NCBI RefSeq assembly: GCF_042433895.1
Contig: NZ_JBHLUA010000021.1
Location: 1 to 64,000 of the forward strand
DNA: 64,000 nucleotides
Direction: 5' to 3'
DNA from: Mesonia maritima
Lineage (GTDB): Bacteria; Bacteroidota; Bacteroidia; Flavobacteriales; Flavobacteriaceae
Positions 36,238 through 44,726 of the stretch are shown piece after piece (position 1 is the stretch's first letter; each line of letters opens with the position of its first letter). A program made the translations under genes and the position numbers. Below the pieces are notes generated by a model. That model ran no database searches, was not told the DNA's origin, and saw nothing but the letters and a program-made list of their open reading frames with translations.

Positions 36238-38730
36238 TTAGAAATAAAATCCGAAAGCTCCGGTAACTCCAAATGATCGTGCATCTGGATTATCAAAATA
36301 ATTTCCGCGGAAATGAAAATCGATTCTGAAAACTTTAAAAATATTACCAACACCAACGCTCCAAGACCAATATGGCTCGCGGCTTGGCGCCATTAAAACA
36401 GGATTAGAAGTTGAAGCATTTAACAACTGACTTTCTTCTGAAATATCACCAACTACACCACGAATTGCCACTATTTCACGTAAGTTTAAGTCTCTCAATC
36501 CTGGAATTCGAGAGAAAAATCTTCCATTAAAATTGTGTTCCAGATGCAAACTTGTGTAAGAATCGGTTACAAATTCGTAGAAATTAAGCAATGGAAAAGT
36601 TCCGAAAATAGAAAATAACGTTTGATTTCCCGGTACAACATTTAATAAACCTAATGGAACGGCTCCAAATGTTTTCCCGGCCTCAAAAGTGGAAGTAAGT
36701 ACACCTAAACCGCCAACTTGCCAAGGTTGTCTATAGAAAAACTGAATTCGTTCATATTCAAAATCGCTATTAATAACATCTTTTAAGCCTACGGAATAGT
36801 TTAAAAATAATTGTGCAAAATCGCCATCATTTATGACAATTCTATCAACGCCATAACCGGTAGTTTTTCTTCCGGGCGAAAAACTAAGAATTGTAGATAT
36901 TTCAGTTTGCTTTATTTGTGAAGCTGTTTTTGTACGTGCTTCATTGGTATAATAGGCTAAACTAAATTGATTAGAAGCCGCTTCTAAAGTTCGATAAGAA
37001 CCGCCGACTCGTATATTAAAATTTTTAAAAGGTTCAAGTTCTAGGGCAAAAGTTGATAAATTTATGTTGGTTAAACTGGTATTTGAACCTACGGTAACCA
37101 AAGCTGAAGACGCCAAGGATCTTCCTAAAACATCATTTGTATTTGTTAAACTCGCACCTAATTGTTCTACATCTCTACGGTTTCCGCCGGTTATAATTAA
37201 CCTGCTTTTACGGTCTAAAAGCCATTTTCCGGCAATTCCGTATTTAAATTTATTGTCTTTAAATCCGTAAGCGGTATAGCCTTCAATTCGCCACGGATCA
37301 TTTCGAGTAAAATACGTTCTTCCCCCCGCGCGAAAACGAATTCCTTCGACATCGTTATAACCAAAGGTTGAGAAAATCGGACCAAAATCGAACCCGTCAA
37401 ATTCTACATAACCGGAAGCTAAAATAGTTCCAATATTATATAAACGTTTAAACGCAGGAACTGTTTTTAACGTGTCGAGCATGTCGTAAACTTGCCGCTC
37501 GTCTTCATTTAATTTTTCAATTCTATTTTGCTCCCAAAATTCTTCATCACGGTTATAAACCTGTTCTTGATAAGGATTTCCTTTTGTATTAAAAAATGCT
37601 TTTCCTTTCTTGATATCGAAATTATAATCATCGTATAAAGTTGTTCTTTTTCCGTAAACTCCGCGAGATTCTTCTTTTTTATTCAGCGCAAAATCTGACA
37701 TAAAATGGTCTCTTGTAATAAGGAAAATAGAATCGTTTAATACTTTATATTCTTGTTCAATATAAATTTCTTTTACCCAGTTAATGTTAGCACTTTTGGT
37801 GACTTGCATATTAATTTTCTTGATCGCCCAAGTGGTATCATTCACCCAAAAATCTCCTTTAAAAGTGAGTTCATTTTTTCTTCTGGGGTAATACACAATT
37901 TTATAGCACCATTTATTATCTACGTAAGCAGTATCTGCTAAGACGTAATTGTAAACGTTTATTCCAGTAGTTGATAGTGGACTTACAAAGCTTTTATCGA
38001 AAAATTTCAGGTAATTATCGTAAATATTATATTCGGCGTATAAATCTTTTACAAAAGCGATTAACGTCTGATTATTACTGAAACCTGAATTTTTGTTTCC
38101 GAGGAGAATTTCTTTTTCTTCATTTAAATTATTATCTCCATACACTCTTGAAATTGCTTCATTTATGAAAATAGGTAGATACGTTTTTCCAGTAACTTCG
38201 TTAGTGTCGGTTTGTTCGAAAATAAATTCCATTCCGTTGAAAACCCGACTATTTATGAGTGCACTATCAATAGTATTGAGATCGAATTCTTGTTTTTCGT
38301 ATTTTTTATATTGATACTGAGCGAATTTTTTAACGCCGTTATCGCGTCGATTTTCCCAGATTTTCTTCAGAATATCTATCGCCGGGTTATTTTTTTTGGA
38401 AGTTTTACCTTGGTAAATTACAACCTCGTCTAATGCGCTCGCTTCTTCTTCTAAAGTAATTTTTAAATCGTAATTAACATCACTTTTTAGTGGAATAGTT
38501 TTGCTTTTAAACCCTACAAAAGAAATGCTTAACGAATCATAAGAATTGGAAGATTGTAAATAAAAACTACCGTCGTCATTGGTAATAGTACCTTCTGAAG
38601 AATTTTTAAAAAGTACGTTTGCAAACGGAACAGGATCGCCTTTTTCGTCTATAACTAGTCCGCCTGCTTTAGTTTGAGCAAAAACAGCGTAACTGCAAAA
38701 TAAGAAGCAATAGAGTAAAAGGTTTTTCAT
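36238..38730 (-). CDS. Outer-membrane protein with carboxypeptidase-regulatory-like domain (DUF5686 family)
   Basis: From ATG 38730 ('MKNLLLYCFLFCSY') this is 830 residues; an upstream in-frame ATG at 38757 gives a poorer signal peptide. After the signal peptide ('AVFAQ') comes a carboxypeptidase-regulatory-like sandwich (about 23-105, 'GLVIDEKGDPVPFANVLFK' and 'FVGFKSKTIPL'), a large middle region, and a long run of alternating beta-strands ending 'GVTGAFGFYF', an outer-membrane barrel-like end with terminal Phe. This is the arrangement of DUF5686 proteins of Bacteroidota, which resemble TonB-dependent receptors but lack the plug. Function is unknown. A 37-bp gap separates it from the PdhB stop region upstream only by 64 bp in total, and no strong terminator is seen. 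Confidence 0.85.
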   Translation of the reverse strand: MKNLLLYCFLFCSYAVFAQTKAGGLVIDEKGDPVPFANVLFKNSSEGTITNDDGSFYLQSSNSYDSLSISFVGFKSKTIPLKSDVNYDLKITLEEEASALDEVVIYQGKTSKKNNPAIDILKKIWENRRDNGVKKFAQYQYKKYEKQEFDLNTIDSALINSRVFNGMEFIFEQTDTNEVTGKTYLPIFINEAISRVYGDNNLNEEKEILLGNKNSGFSNNQTLIAFVKDLYAEYNIYDNYLKFFDKSFVSPLSTTGINVYNYVLADTAYVDNKWCYKIVYYPRRKNELTFKGDFWVNDTTWAIKKINMQVTKSANINWVKEIYIEQEYKVLNDSIFLITRDHFMSDFALNKKEESRGVYGKRTTLYDDYNFDIKKGKAFFNTKGNPYQEQVYNRDEEFWEQNRIEKLNEDERQVYDMLDTLKTVPAFKRLYNIGTILASGYVEFDGFDFGPIFSTFGYNDVEGIRFRAGGRTYFTRNDPWRIEGYTAYGFKDNKFKYGIAGKWLLDRKSRLIITGGNRRDVEQLGASLTNTNDVLGRSLASSALVTVGSNTSLTNINLSTFALELEPFKNFNIRVGGSYRTLEAASNQFSLAYYTNEARTKTASQIKQTEISTILSFSPGRKTTGYGVDRIVINDGDFAQLFLNYSVGLKDVINSDFEYERIQFFYRQPWQVGGLGVLTSTFEAGKTFGAVPLGLLNVVPGNQTLFSIFGTFPLLNFYEFVTDSYTSLHLEHNFNGRFFSRIPGLRDLNLREIVAIRGVVGDISEESQLLNASTSNPVLMAPSREPYWSWSVGVGNIFKVFRIDFHFRGNYFDNPDARSFGVTGAFGFYF

Positions 38731-38794
38731 AGTAATTTTTAGCAAAAAAAACTTCATCAGTTAAGATGAAGTTTTCAAATATAAGTGTATACTT

Positions 38795-39772
38795 TTAGAT
38801 ATACATCACTTTTTTTACTGCTTTTATAACATCTTCACTATTTGGCAACCATTCCTTCAATAATACAGGAGAATATGGCGCTGGTGTATCGGCAGTATTA
38901 ATTTTTATAATTGGCGCATCTAGATAATCAAACGCCTGCTCTTGCACTTGATAAGTGATTTCTGTAGAAATATTACCAAAAGGCCAAGCTTCTTCTAAGA
39001 TTACCAAACGATTTGTTTTTTTAACCGATTCAATAATAGTTTCGTGATCCATCGGACGAATTGTACGTAAATCGATAATTTCACAAGAAATATCATCTTC
39101 AGCTAACTTTTCCGCAGCCTTATAAGCTTCTTTAATAATTTTACCGAAAGAGACAATTGTTACATCTTCACCTTCTCTCTTAATATCTGCTTTCCCGATA
39201 GGAATTGTATATTCTTCTTCTGGAACTTCACCTTTATCGCCATACATTTGTTCACTTTCCATAAAAATAACAGGATCGTCATCGCGAATAGCAGATTTCA
39301 GCAAACCTTTTGCATCATAAGGATTTGAAGGCACAATTACTTTTAAACCAGGACAGTTCGCATACCAATTTTCAAAAGCTTGCGAGTGCGTTGCTCCAAG
39401 TTGACCTGCAGAAGCTGTTGGACCTCTAAAAACAATTGGACAATTAAATTGACCACCAGACATTTGTCTTATTTTGGCTGCATTATTTATAATTTGATCT
39501 ATGGCAACTAATGAGAAATTAAACGTCATAAATTCTACAATAGGTCTCGTTCCTGTCATTGTAGAACCTATTCCTATTCCGCTAAATCCTGCTTCAGAAA
39601 TCGGGGTGTCAATCACACGATTTGGTCCAAATTCATCTAACATTCCTTTTGATGCTTTGTAAGCACCATTATATTCAGCTACTTCTTCTCCCATTAAATA
39701 CACAGCTTCATCACTGCGCATTTCCTCACTCATCGCTTCGCAAACTGCTTCTCTAAATTGAATTGTCTTCAT
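38795..39772 (-). CDS. pdhB: Pyruvate dehydrogenase E1 component, beta subunit
   Basis: PdhB and PdhA form the thiamine-diphosphate E1 component that decarboxylates pyruvate to feed acetyl-CoA synthesis. From ATG 39772 ('MKTIQFREAVCEAMSEEM') this is 325 residues, the normal length. Motifs: 'VYLMGEEVAEYNGAYKASKG', 'TPISEAGFSGIGIGSTMTG', 'MSGGQFNCPIVFRGPTA', 'QLGATHSQAFENWYANCPGL' and 'ISCEIIDLRTIRPMD'. The in-frame ATG at 39820 would extend upstream of the promoter. The alpha subunit and E2 are not in this window, which is common in Flavobacteria. Divergent from etfB. Confidence 0.95.
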   Translation of the reverse strand: MKTIQFREAVCEAMSEEMRSDEAVYLMGEEVAEYNGAYKASKGMLDEFGPNRVIDTPISEAGFSGIGIGSTMTGTRPIVEFMTFNFSLVAIDQIINNAAKIRQMSGGQFNCPIVFRGPTASAGQLGATHSQAFENWYANCPGLKVIVPSNPYDAKGLLKSAIRDDDPVIFMESEQMYGDKGEVPEEEYTIPIGKADIKREGEDVTIVSFGKIIKEAYKAAEKLAEDDISCEIIDLRTIRPMDHETIIESVKKTNRLVILEEAWPFGNISTEITYQVQEQAFDYLDAPIIKINTADTPAPYSPVLLKEWLPNSEDVIKAVKKVMYI

Positions 39773-39807
39773 GGTAATATTTTGAGCTCTAAGTTTTTTA
39801 CAAAGCA

Positions 39808-39815
39808 CAAAAGTA
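39808..39815 (-). promoter_or_regulatory. -7 element of the pdhB promoter
   Basis: On the minus strand this reads TACTTTTG (TAnnTTTG), 35 bp before the start at 39772. A TTTAG lies about 20 nt further upstream as a possible degenerate -33 element. It supports the start at 39772 rather than 39820. Confidence 0.6.
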
Positions 39816-39939
39816 AGCAAACAACAATCGAAATACTAAATGTTTTCCACAAAAAAAATATTATGCTTGCATAGTATTTTTTTTATAATTTCCTTATATT
39901 CGCAGCACAGAGTATTTTAACTAACGAAAAAGAAATAAA

Positions 39940-40686
39940 ATGAAAATATTAGTTTGTATAAGCCACGTGCCCGATACAACTTCAAAAATTAATTTTACTG
40001 AAGGAGATAGTCAATTCGACAAGAACGGGGTACAATTTGTAATAAATCCAAACGATGAGTTTGGTCTTACCCGCGCAATGTGGTTTAAAGAAAAGCAAGG
40101 TGCTTCTGTAGATGTTGTAACCGTTGGTGAAGCAGATGTAGAACCTACGCTTAGAAAAGCGCTAGCAATTGGCGCAGACAACGCAATTCGTGTGAACACA
40201 CCGGCAACCGATGGTTTTCAAGTAGCGAAAGAATTAGCAAAAGTTGTTGAAGATGGAAAATACGATTTAATTATCGCCGGAAGAGAATCTATCGATTATA
40301 ATGGCGGGATGGTACCTGGAATGTTAGCGAAATTGATAAAGGCAAACTTTATTAACACGTGCGTAGGATTAGAAATTGAGGGCGACAAAGCAACTGCAAC
40401 TCGTGAAATAGATGGCGGTAAAGAAACATTAAGCGCAAATCTTCCCTTAGTAATTGGAGGACAAAAAGGATTGGTAGAAGAAAGTGATCTAAAAATTCCT
40501 AATATGCGTGGAATAATGATGGCTAGAAAAAAACCATTAAATGTGGTAGATCCTGTTAACGCTGAAGCAAAAACAGAAGCAGTAAAATTTGCTAAACCAG
40601 ATCCAAAAGGTGAGGTGAAATTAGTAGATGCCGATAATTTAGATGAGTTAATCGATTTGCTTCATAACGACGCAAAAGCGATTTAA
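39940..40686 (+). CDS. etfB: Electron transfer flavoprotein, beta subunit
   Basis: EtfB binds AMP and, with EtfA, carries electrons from acyl-CoA dehydrogenases to the quinone pool. This 248-residue protein starts 'MKILVCISHVPDTTSKINF' and has the family motifs 'FVINPNDEFGLTRAM', 'KALAIGADNAIRV', 'DLIIAGRESIDYNGGMVPGML' and the adenosine-loop/recognition region 'LKIPNMRGIMMARKKPL'. It is 49 bp upstream of etfA in a two-gene operon that ends at a terminator at 41744. A likely partner dehydrogenase is encoded at 25890. Confidence 0.97.
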   Translation: MKILVCISHVPDTTSKINFTEGDSQFDKNGVQFVINPNDEFGLTRAMWFKEKQGASVDVVTVGEADVEPTLRKALAIGADNAIRVNTPATDGFQVAKELAKVVEDGKYDLIIAGRESIDYNGGMVPGMLAKLIKANFINTCVGLEIEGDKATATREIDGGKETLSANLPLVIGGQKGLVEESDLKIPNMRGIMMARKKPLNVVDPVNAEAKTEAVKFAKPDPKGEVKLVDADNLDELIDLLHNDAKAI

Positions 40687-40735
40687 AAAAGGTTTAGTAG
40701 TTATTATTTTAAACCATTAATCAAAAAAAGGAAAT

Positions 40736-41704
40736 ATGTCAGTTTTAGTATATACAGAATCAGAAAACGGAAAATTTAAAAAAGCTGCTTTTGAAGCCGC
40801 TTCTTACGCAAAAGGAATTGCCGACAAATTAGGAAGCTCGGTAACCGCAGTAAGTATAAATGCAGAAAATACAGCTGAATTAGGAAAATACGGCGTATCA
40901 AAAGTATTAGAAGTGAGCAACGATAAACTTAGCAAATTTAATGCAGATGCGTATGCCGATGTAATTACCCAAGCTGCAAAAAATGAAGACGCTAAAGTAG
41001 TTATACTTAGTCAAACAGCGAACGATAAATATTTAGCACCATTATTAGCTGTAAATTTAGAAGCGGGTTATGCTCCAAATGTAGTAGCATTACCAGAAAG
41101 TACAGAGCCATTTCAAGTAAAAAGAAATGCGTTTACCAATAAAGCTTTCAACCTTACAACGATTTCTAGCGATGTGAAAATTGTAGGACTTGCTAAAAAT
41201 GCTTTCGGAGTAAAAGAAAATGAAGGTGAAGCTAGCGTAGAATCTTTTGAACCTAGTTTAGATGAAAGTGATTTTTCAGTAAATGTAGAATCAGTAGATA
41301 AAGCAACTAATAAAATAACCATTGCCGATGCTGAAATTGTAGTTTCTGGCGGTCGCGGACTAAAAGGTCCAGAAAACTGGGGAATGATTGAAGAACTCGC
41401 TGAAGTTTTAGGTGCTGCAACGGCGTGCTCTAAACCTGTAAGTGATATGGGTTGGAGACCACATAGCGAACACGTTGGCCAAACTGGAAAACCGGTAGCG
41501 GCAAATCTTTACATCGCAGTAGGAATTTCAGGAGCTATTCAGCATTTAGCAGGTATTAACGCTTCAAAAAACAAAGTTGTAATTAATAACGATCCTGAAG
41601 CACCATTCTTTAAAGCTGCAGATTACGGTGTTGTGGGAGACGCTTTTGAAGTTGTTCCTAAACTCATTGAAAAATTAAAAGAATTTAAGGCGAATAACGC
41701 ATAA
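40736..41704 (+). CDS. etfA: Electron transfer flavoprotein, alpha subunit
   Basis: EtfA carries the redox-active FAD of the ETF heterodimer. This 322-residue protein has the alpha-subunit FAD-binding C-terminal region: 'VVSGGRGLKGPENWGMIEEL', 'GAATACSKPVSDMGW', 'HSEHVGQTGKPVAANLYIAVG', 'GISGAIQHLAGINASK' and 'VVINNDPEAPFFKAADYGVVG'. Arg and Ser/Thr residues in these motifs contact the FAD in characterised ETFs. Length is typical. Confidence 0.97.
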   Translation: MSVLVYTESENGKFKKAAFEAASYAKGIADKLGSSVTAVSINAENTAELGKYGVSKVLEVSNDKLSKFNADAYADVITQAAKNEDAKVVILSQTANDKYLAPLLAVNLEAGYAPNVVALPESTEPFQVKRNAFTNKAFNLTTISSDVKIVGLAKNAFGVKENEGEASVESFEPSLDESDFSVNVESVDKATNKITIADAEIVVSGGRGLKGPENWGMIEELAEVLGAATACSKPVSDMGWRPHSEHVGQTGKPVAANLYIAVGISGAIQHLAGINASKNKVVINNDPEAPFFKAADYGVVGDAFEVVPKLIEKLKEFKANNA

Positions 41705-41743
41705 TTTTTATAAATTGTGCCCCTGAAAAAAATTTTTAAAAGG

Positions 41744-41790
41744 GCGGTCTAAATATGAAAAGATCTTCAATTTAGACTGCTTTTTTATTT
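41744..41790 (+). terminator. Intrinsic terminator after etfBA
   Basis: An 11-bp stem (41744-41754 and 41770-41780, GCGGTCTAAAT against ATTTAGACTGC, with one G-U pair) is followed by TTTTTTATTT. A preceding GCCCCT (41719-41724) could pair with AGGGC (41741-41745) as an alternative fold. Confidence 0.85.
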
Positions 41791-41814
41791 AATTTATTTT
41801 GATTAATTTGTAGT

Positions 41815-42447
41815 ATGAGTTTAGTGCGTCTTACCATAAAAGGAATATCTTATAGCCAAACACAAAATGGCGCTTATGCCCTATTATTAAGTGAAGTTGA
41901 CGGAAAACGCCAACTTCCCATTGTAATTGGCGCTTTTGAAGCACAATCTATAGCTATCGCTTTAGAAAAAGACATTCGCCCACCGCGACCACTAACCCAC
42001 GATTTATTCAAAAATTTTTCAGATCGGTTTGCAATAAATGTCAAACAAGTGATTATTCACAAACTTGTAGATGGTGTATTTTATTCCAGCTTAATTTGCG
42101 AACGTGATAAAATTGAAGAAATTATTGACGCGAGAACTAGTGACGCAATTGCTTTAGCATTACGTTTTAACGCTCCTATTTTCACCTATAAAAATATTTT
42201 AGATAAAGCCGGCGTTCATTTAAAAACTTCACCTTCAAAAGAAGAAGAAAAAGAAGCGCAGAAAACGGAGCTTATCATTCAAGATGCACTTAAAAGCGAT
42301 CAAAAAGATAATCCAACCGATACAAGCGAAAGCCCTCTTAAAAAGAAATCGCTTTCAGAATTGAAAAAAGCTTTAGAAGAAGCGGTTAAAAAAGAAGATT
42401 ATGAAGAAGCGGCTAAAATAAGAGATGAAATTTCTAAACGTGAATAG
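41815..42447 (+). CDS. Bifunctional nuclease (BFN) family protein with UVR motif
   Basis: This 210-residue protein starts with a BFN/DUF151 domain (about 1-135: 'LPIVIGAFEAQSIAIALE', 'RPLTHDLFKNF', 'DARTSDAIALALRF'). A low-complexity charged linker follows (about 140-180), then a C-terminal UVR motif ('LKKALEEAVKKEDYEEAAK', about 183-205) of the kind that links UvrB and UvrC or occurs in ClpC-associated proteins. DUF151 proteins in plants were named bifunctional nucleases, but the bacterial activity is not established. The gene overlaps the next start by 23 bp, so the two are coupled. Confidence 0.92.
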   Translation: MSLVRLTIKGISYSQTQNGAYALLLSEVDGKRQLPIVIGAFEAQSIAIALEKDIRPPRPLTHDLFKNFSDRFAINVKQVIIHKLVDGVFYSSLICERDKIEEIIDARTSDAIALALRFNAPIFTYKNILDKAGVHLKTSPSKEEEKEAQKTELIIQDALKSDQKDNPTDTSESPLKKKSLSELKKALEEAVKKEDYEEAAKIRDEISKRE

Positions 42448-44134
42448 TTACAAACGCTACTTAATTTTCGCCTTCCTTTTTCTACTCGGATTTTCAAATT
42501 CTTTTGGACAATCTATAGAAAATGAATGGCAATTTACCATTGCTATAGACACTTTACAAAGAGATTCGACTTCGCTTAAAACTCCCGAAAAACTAACATT
42601 AAAAGAAGGTCGCTTCACCTTTAGCAAAGAAAATAAAAACGCTGAAGGCGATTATATAAAGCAAAATAATTTATTGCTGTTTTTTTATGATCAACCCTAT
42701 GATAGCATTCAAAAATTTCAAATTCAAAAACTGACTGATTCCACCTTAGTTTTAACAGAAAACAGTAAAAAATACACCTTACTTCCTACTGAAAAAATTA
42801 CGGTCGTAAGCAAAAATAAAATTATTAAAAGTCAAGGATTCACTTTTACCAGCTTTTGGCGAGGCGTTTTAGGAATGTTCACTTTATTAGTGATTGCATT
42901 TTTATTCAGCAGTAATCGTAAAGCTATTAATTGGAAAACCGTCGGAATTGGTTTAGGACTTCAACTCTTACTAGCATTCGGCGTTTTAAAAGTAGATTGG
43001 GTAAAAAGCGTATTTGAATTTGTAGGAAGTATTTTTGTAAAGATTCTTGAATTTACCGCTGCAGGAAGTGAATTTTTATTAGGCGGATTAATGGACACGT
43101 CTAGCTTTGGTTACATTTTCTTATTTCAAGTATTACCAACCATTATTTTCTTTTCTGCCTTAACCTCGATTCTTTTTTACTACGGAATTATACAAGTAGT
43201 CGTAAGAGGTTTTGCTTTTGTACTAACAAAATTACTAGGAATTTCAGGAGCGGAAAGTTTAAACGTGGCCGGAAATATTTTCTTGGGACAAACCGAAGCA
43301 CCTTTAATGATTAAAGCTTACTTAGAACGAATGACACGTTCTGAAATTTTACTGGTGATGATTGGCGGAATGGCGACCGTGGCCGGAGGTGTTTTAGCGG
43401 CATATATTGGCTTTTTGGGCGGTGACGATCCGGTAGCGCGTTTAGAATTTGCAAAACACTTATTAGCTGCATCAGTAATGGCAGCGCCAGGAGCGATTGT
43501 AATTTCTAAAATGCTCTATCCACAACAAGAAAAAGTAAATACCGATGTAGAAGTTTCTTCAGAAAAAATAGGGTCTAATGTACTTGACGCCATTGCCATT
43601 GGTACCACCGAAGGTTTAAAATTAGCTGCCAACGTTGGAGCGATGCTATTGGTTTTTGTGGCTTTAATTGCCATGGTGAATTATGGTTTTGGTAAAGTAG
43701 GACAATGGACGCACTTAAACTCTTTTTTAGCGGAAAACAGCCCTTATCAATCCTTTTCTATTGAAGCGGTATTAGGAACGATTTTCGCTCCGCTGATGTG
43801 GCTCATTGGCGTAGCAGAAGAAGACATGATGTTAATGGGGCAATTACTCGGAATCAAATTAGCAGCCAGTGAATTTGTAGGTTATATCCAGTTAGCTGAA
43901 TTAAAAAATCCGGCAACAGCCTTGAGTTTAACCTATGAGAAATCGATTATTATGGCAACTTACATGCTTTGTGGCTTTGCCAATTTTGCTTCAATTGGGA
44001 TTCAACTGGGAGGTATTGGTTCCTTAGCTCCGGGACAACGTAAAAACTTATCTGAATTCGGTATTAAAGCGGTTATCGGAGGAACATTAGCTTCGTTACT
44101 TTCCGCAACCATTGCCGGGATGATTATTGGTTAA
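42425..44134 (+). CDS. CNT (NupC) family nucleoside transporter with N-terminal extracytoplasmic domain
   Basis: This 569-residue protein begins with a signal-like hydrophobic segment (about 10-29) and a beta-rich domain (about 30-130, 'ENEWQFTIAIDTLQ', 'LKEGRFTFSKE', 'DSTLVLTENSKKYTLL') that looks lipocalin-like. The rest (about 140-569) is a concentrative nucleoside transporter: 'LFQVLPTIIFFSALTSILFY', 'AGNIFLGQTEAPLMIKAYL' with the substrate-binding Gln-Thr-Glu, 'GGMATVAGGVLAAYIGFLGG' and 'LGIKLAASEFVGYIQLAEL'. Such carriers take up nucleosides with Na+ or H+. Ordinary NupC proteins lack the N-terminal domain. The 3' end overlaps the convergent gene's stop by 4 bp. Confidence 0.93.
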   Translation: MKFLNVNSYKRYLIFAFLFLLGFSNSFGQSIENEWQFTIAIDTLQRDSTSLKTPEKLTLKEGRFTFSKENKNAEGDYIKQNNLLLFFYDQPYDSIQKFQIQKLTDSTLVLTENSKKYTLLPTEKITVVSKNKIIKSQGFTFTSFWRGVLGMFTLLVIAFLFSSNRKAINWKTVGIGLGLQLLLAFGVLKVDWVKSVFEFVGSIFVKILEFTAAGSEFLLGGLMDTSSFGYIFLFQVLPTIIFFSALTSILFYYGIIQVVVRGFAFVLTKLLGISGAESLNVAGNIFLGQTEAPLMIKAYLERMTRSEILLVMIGGMATVAGGVLAAYIGFLGGDDPVARLEFAKHLLAASVMAAPGAIVISKMLYPQQEKVNTDVEVSSEKIGSNVLDAIAIGTTEGLKLAANVGAMLLVFVALIAMVNYGFGKVGQWTHLNSFLAENSPYQSFSIEAVLGTIFAPLMWLIGVAEEDMMLMGQLLGIKLAASEFVGYIQLAELKNPATALSLTYEKSIIMATYMLCGFANFASIGIQLGGIGSLAPGQRKNLSEFGIKAVIGGTLASLLSATIAGMIIG

Positions 44135-44649
44135 TTCAATACAAATTCTTCTGGGATTCTGAATTCGATATCCACTACAGGTTTTACTTTAACCAAGCCT
44201 AAAGCTTTTACGGGCGGTTCAATATGGTAATCGGTCAGGTCGAGTTCTTGACTTCCGGTAAAATAAAAACTTTGGCTATCGTAAGTTTCACCTAATTGAA
44301 GCTGATACACTTTTTCAACTTCTTTAATGGTTATTTTGATGTCTGCGGAAATAATACTGTTACTTTCCACATAATCGATAATTTCAATGGAAATATTCGG
44401 GTATTTTTCAGCTTCAAACAATTCAATTAAATCTTTCTCAATCACCCGCTTAGGACAAGAAAAACTAGCTACCGGAAGCTTTAATACTTTTTGATTTGTA
44501 TTGAATTCTTTACAAACAAAACTCTCTTCATCGCAAGAACAAGTAAATTTATTTACATTGGTTTGAACTTCTATTCTTACTGTTCCACTTTGCGCATATA
44601 CTTGCGCTATCATAAAAAAGAATACCAACTTGAAAATTAACTTTACCAT
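44131..44649 (-). CDS. YceI-like secreted protein
   Basis: From ATG 44649 ('MVKLIFKLVFFFMIAQVYAQ') this is 172 residues with a signal peptide. The mature part has alternating beta-strands in the order of YceI proteins ('GTVRIEVQTNVNKFTCSC', 'SIEIIDYVE', 'IISADIKITIKEVEKVYQL', 'ELDLTDYHIEPPVKALGLVKV'), the last resembling 'LKLTDFNIDPPTAVFGTIKT' in the clear YceI protein at 46038. Two extra cysteines ('CSCDEESFVC') are unusual. YceI proteins bind isoprenoids in a lipocalin-like barrel; that is family knowledge. It is the third gene of a YceI/porin cluster and lies beyond a 16-bp hairpin. Confidence 0.78.
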   Translation of the reverse strand: MVKLIFKLVFFFMIAQVYAQSGTVRIEVQTNVNKFTCSCDEESFVCKEFNTNQKVLKLPVASFSCPKRVIEKDLIELFEAEKYPNISIEIIDYVESNSIISADIKITIKEVEKVYQLQLGETYDSQSFYFTGSQELDLTDYHIEPPVKALGLVKVKPVVDIEFRIPEEFVLN

Positions 44650-44667
44650 AGCCATCTATTTTAAACC

Positions 44668-44703
44668 GAAAACAGTACGAAAATGTTTTTTCGTACTGTT
44701 TTC
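44668..44703 (-). terminator. Perfect 16-bp hairpin between the porin and YceI-like genes
   Basis: Arms 44668-44683 and 44688-44703 (GAAAACAGTACGAAAA and its complement) with a 4-nt loop. On the minus strand the right part of the stem supplies TTTTC followed by GGTTTAAAA, so the U-tail is poor. Only 18 bp separate it from the next start, as in the T9SS cargo locus. It may be an attenuator or 3'-end stabiliser. Confidence 0.65.
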
Positions 44704-44726
44704 TTGGAGTTGTGATTGAAAGTTAA

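Noticed and set aside
38728..38820. Possible pdhB-DUF5686 operon
   Set aside because: The two genes are on the same strand with a 64-bp gap, but there is no functional link and neither a promoter nor a terminator is clear, so I left it undecided.
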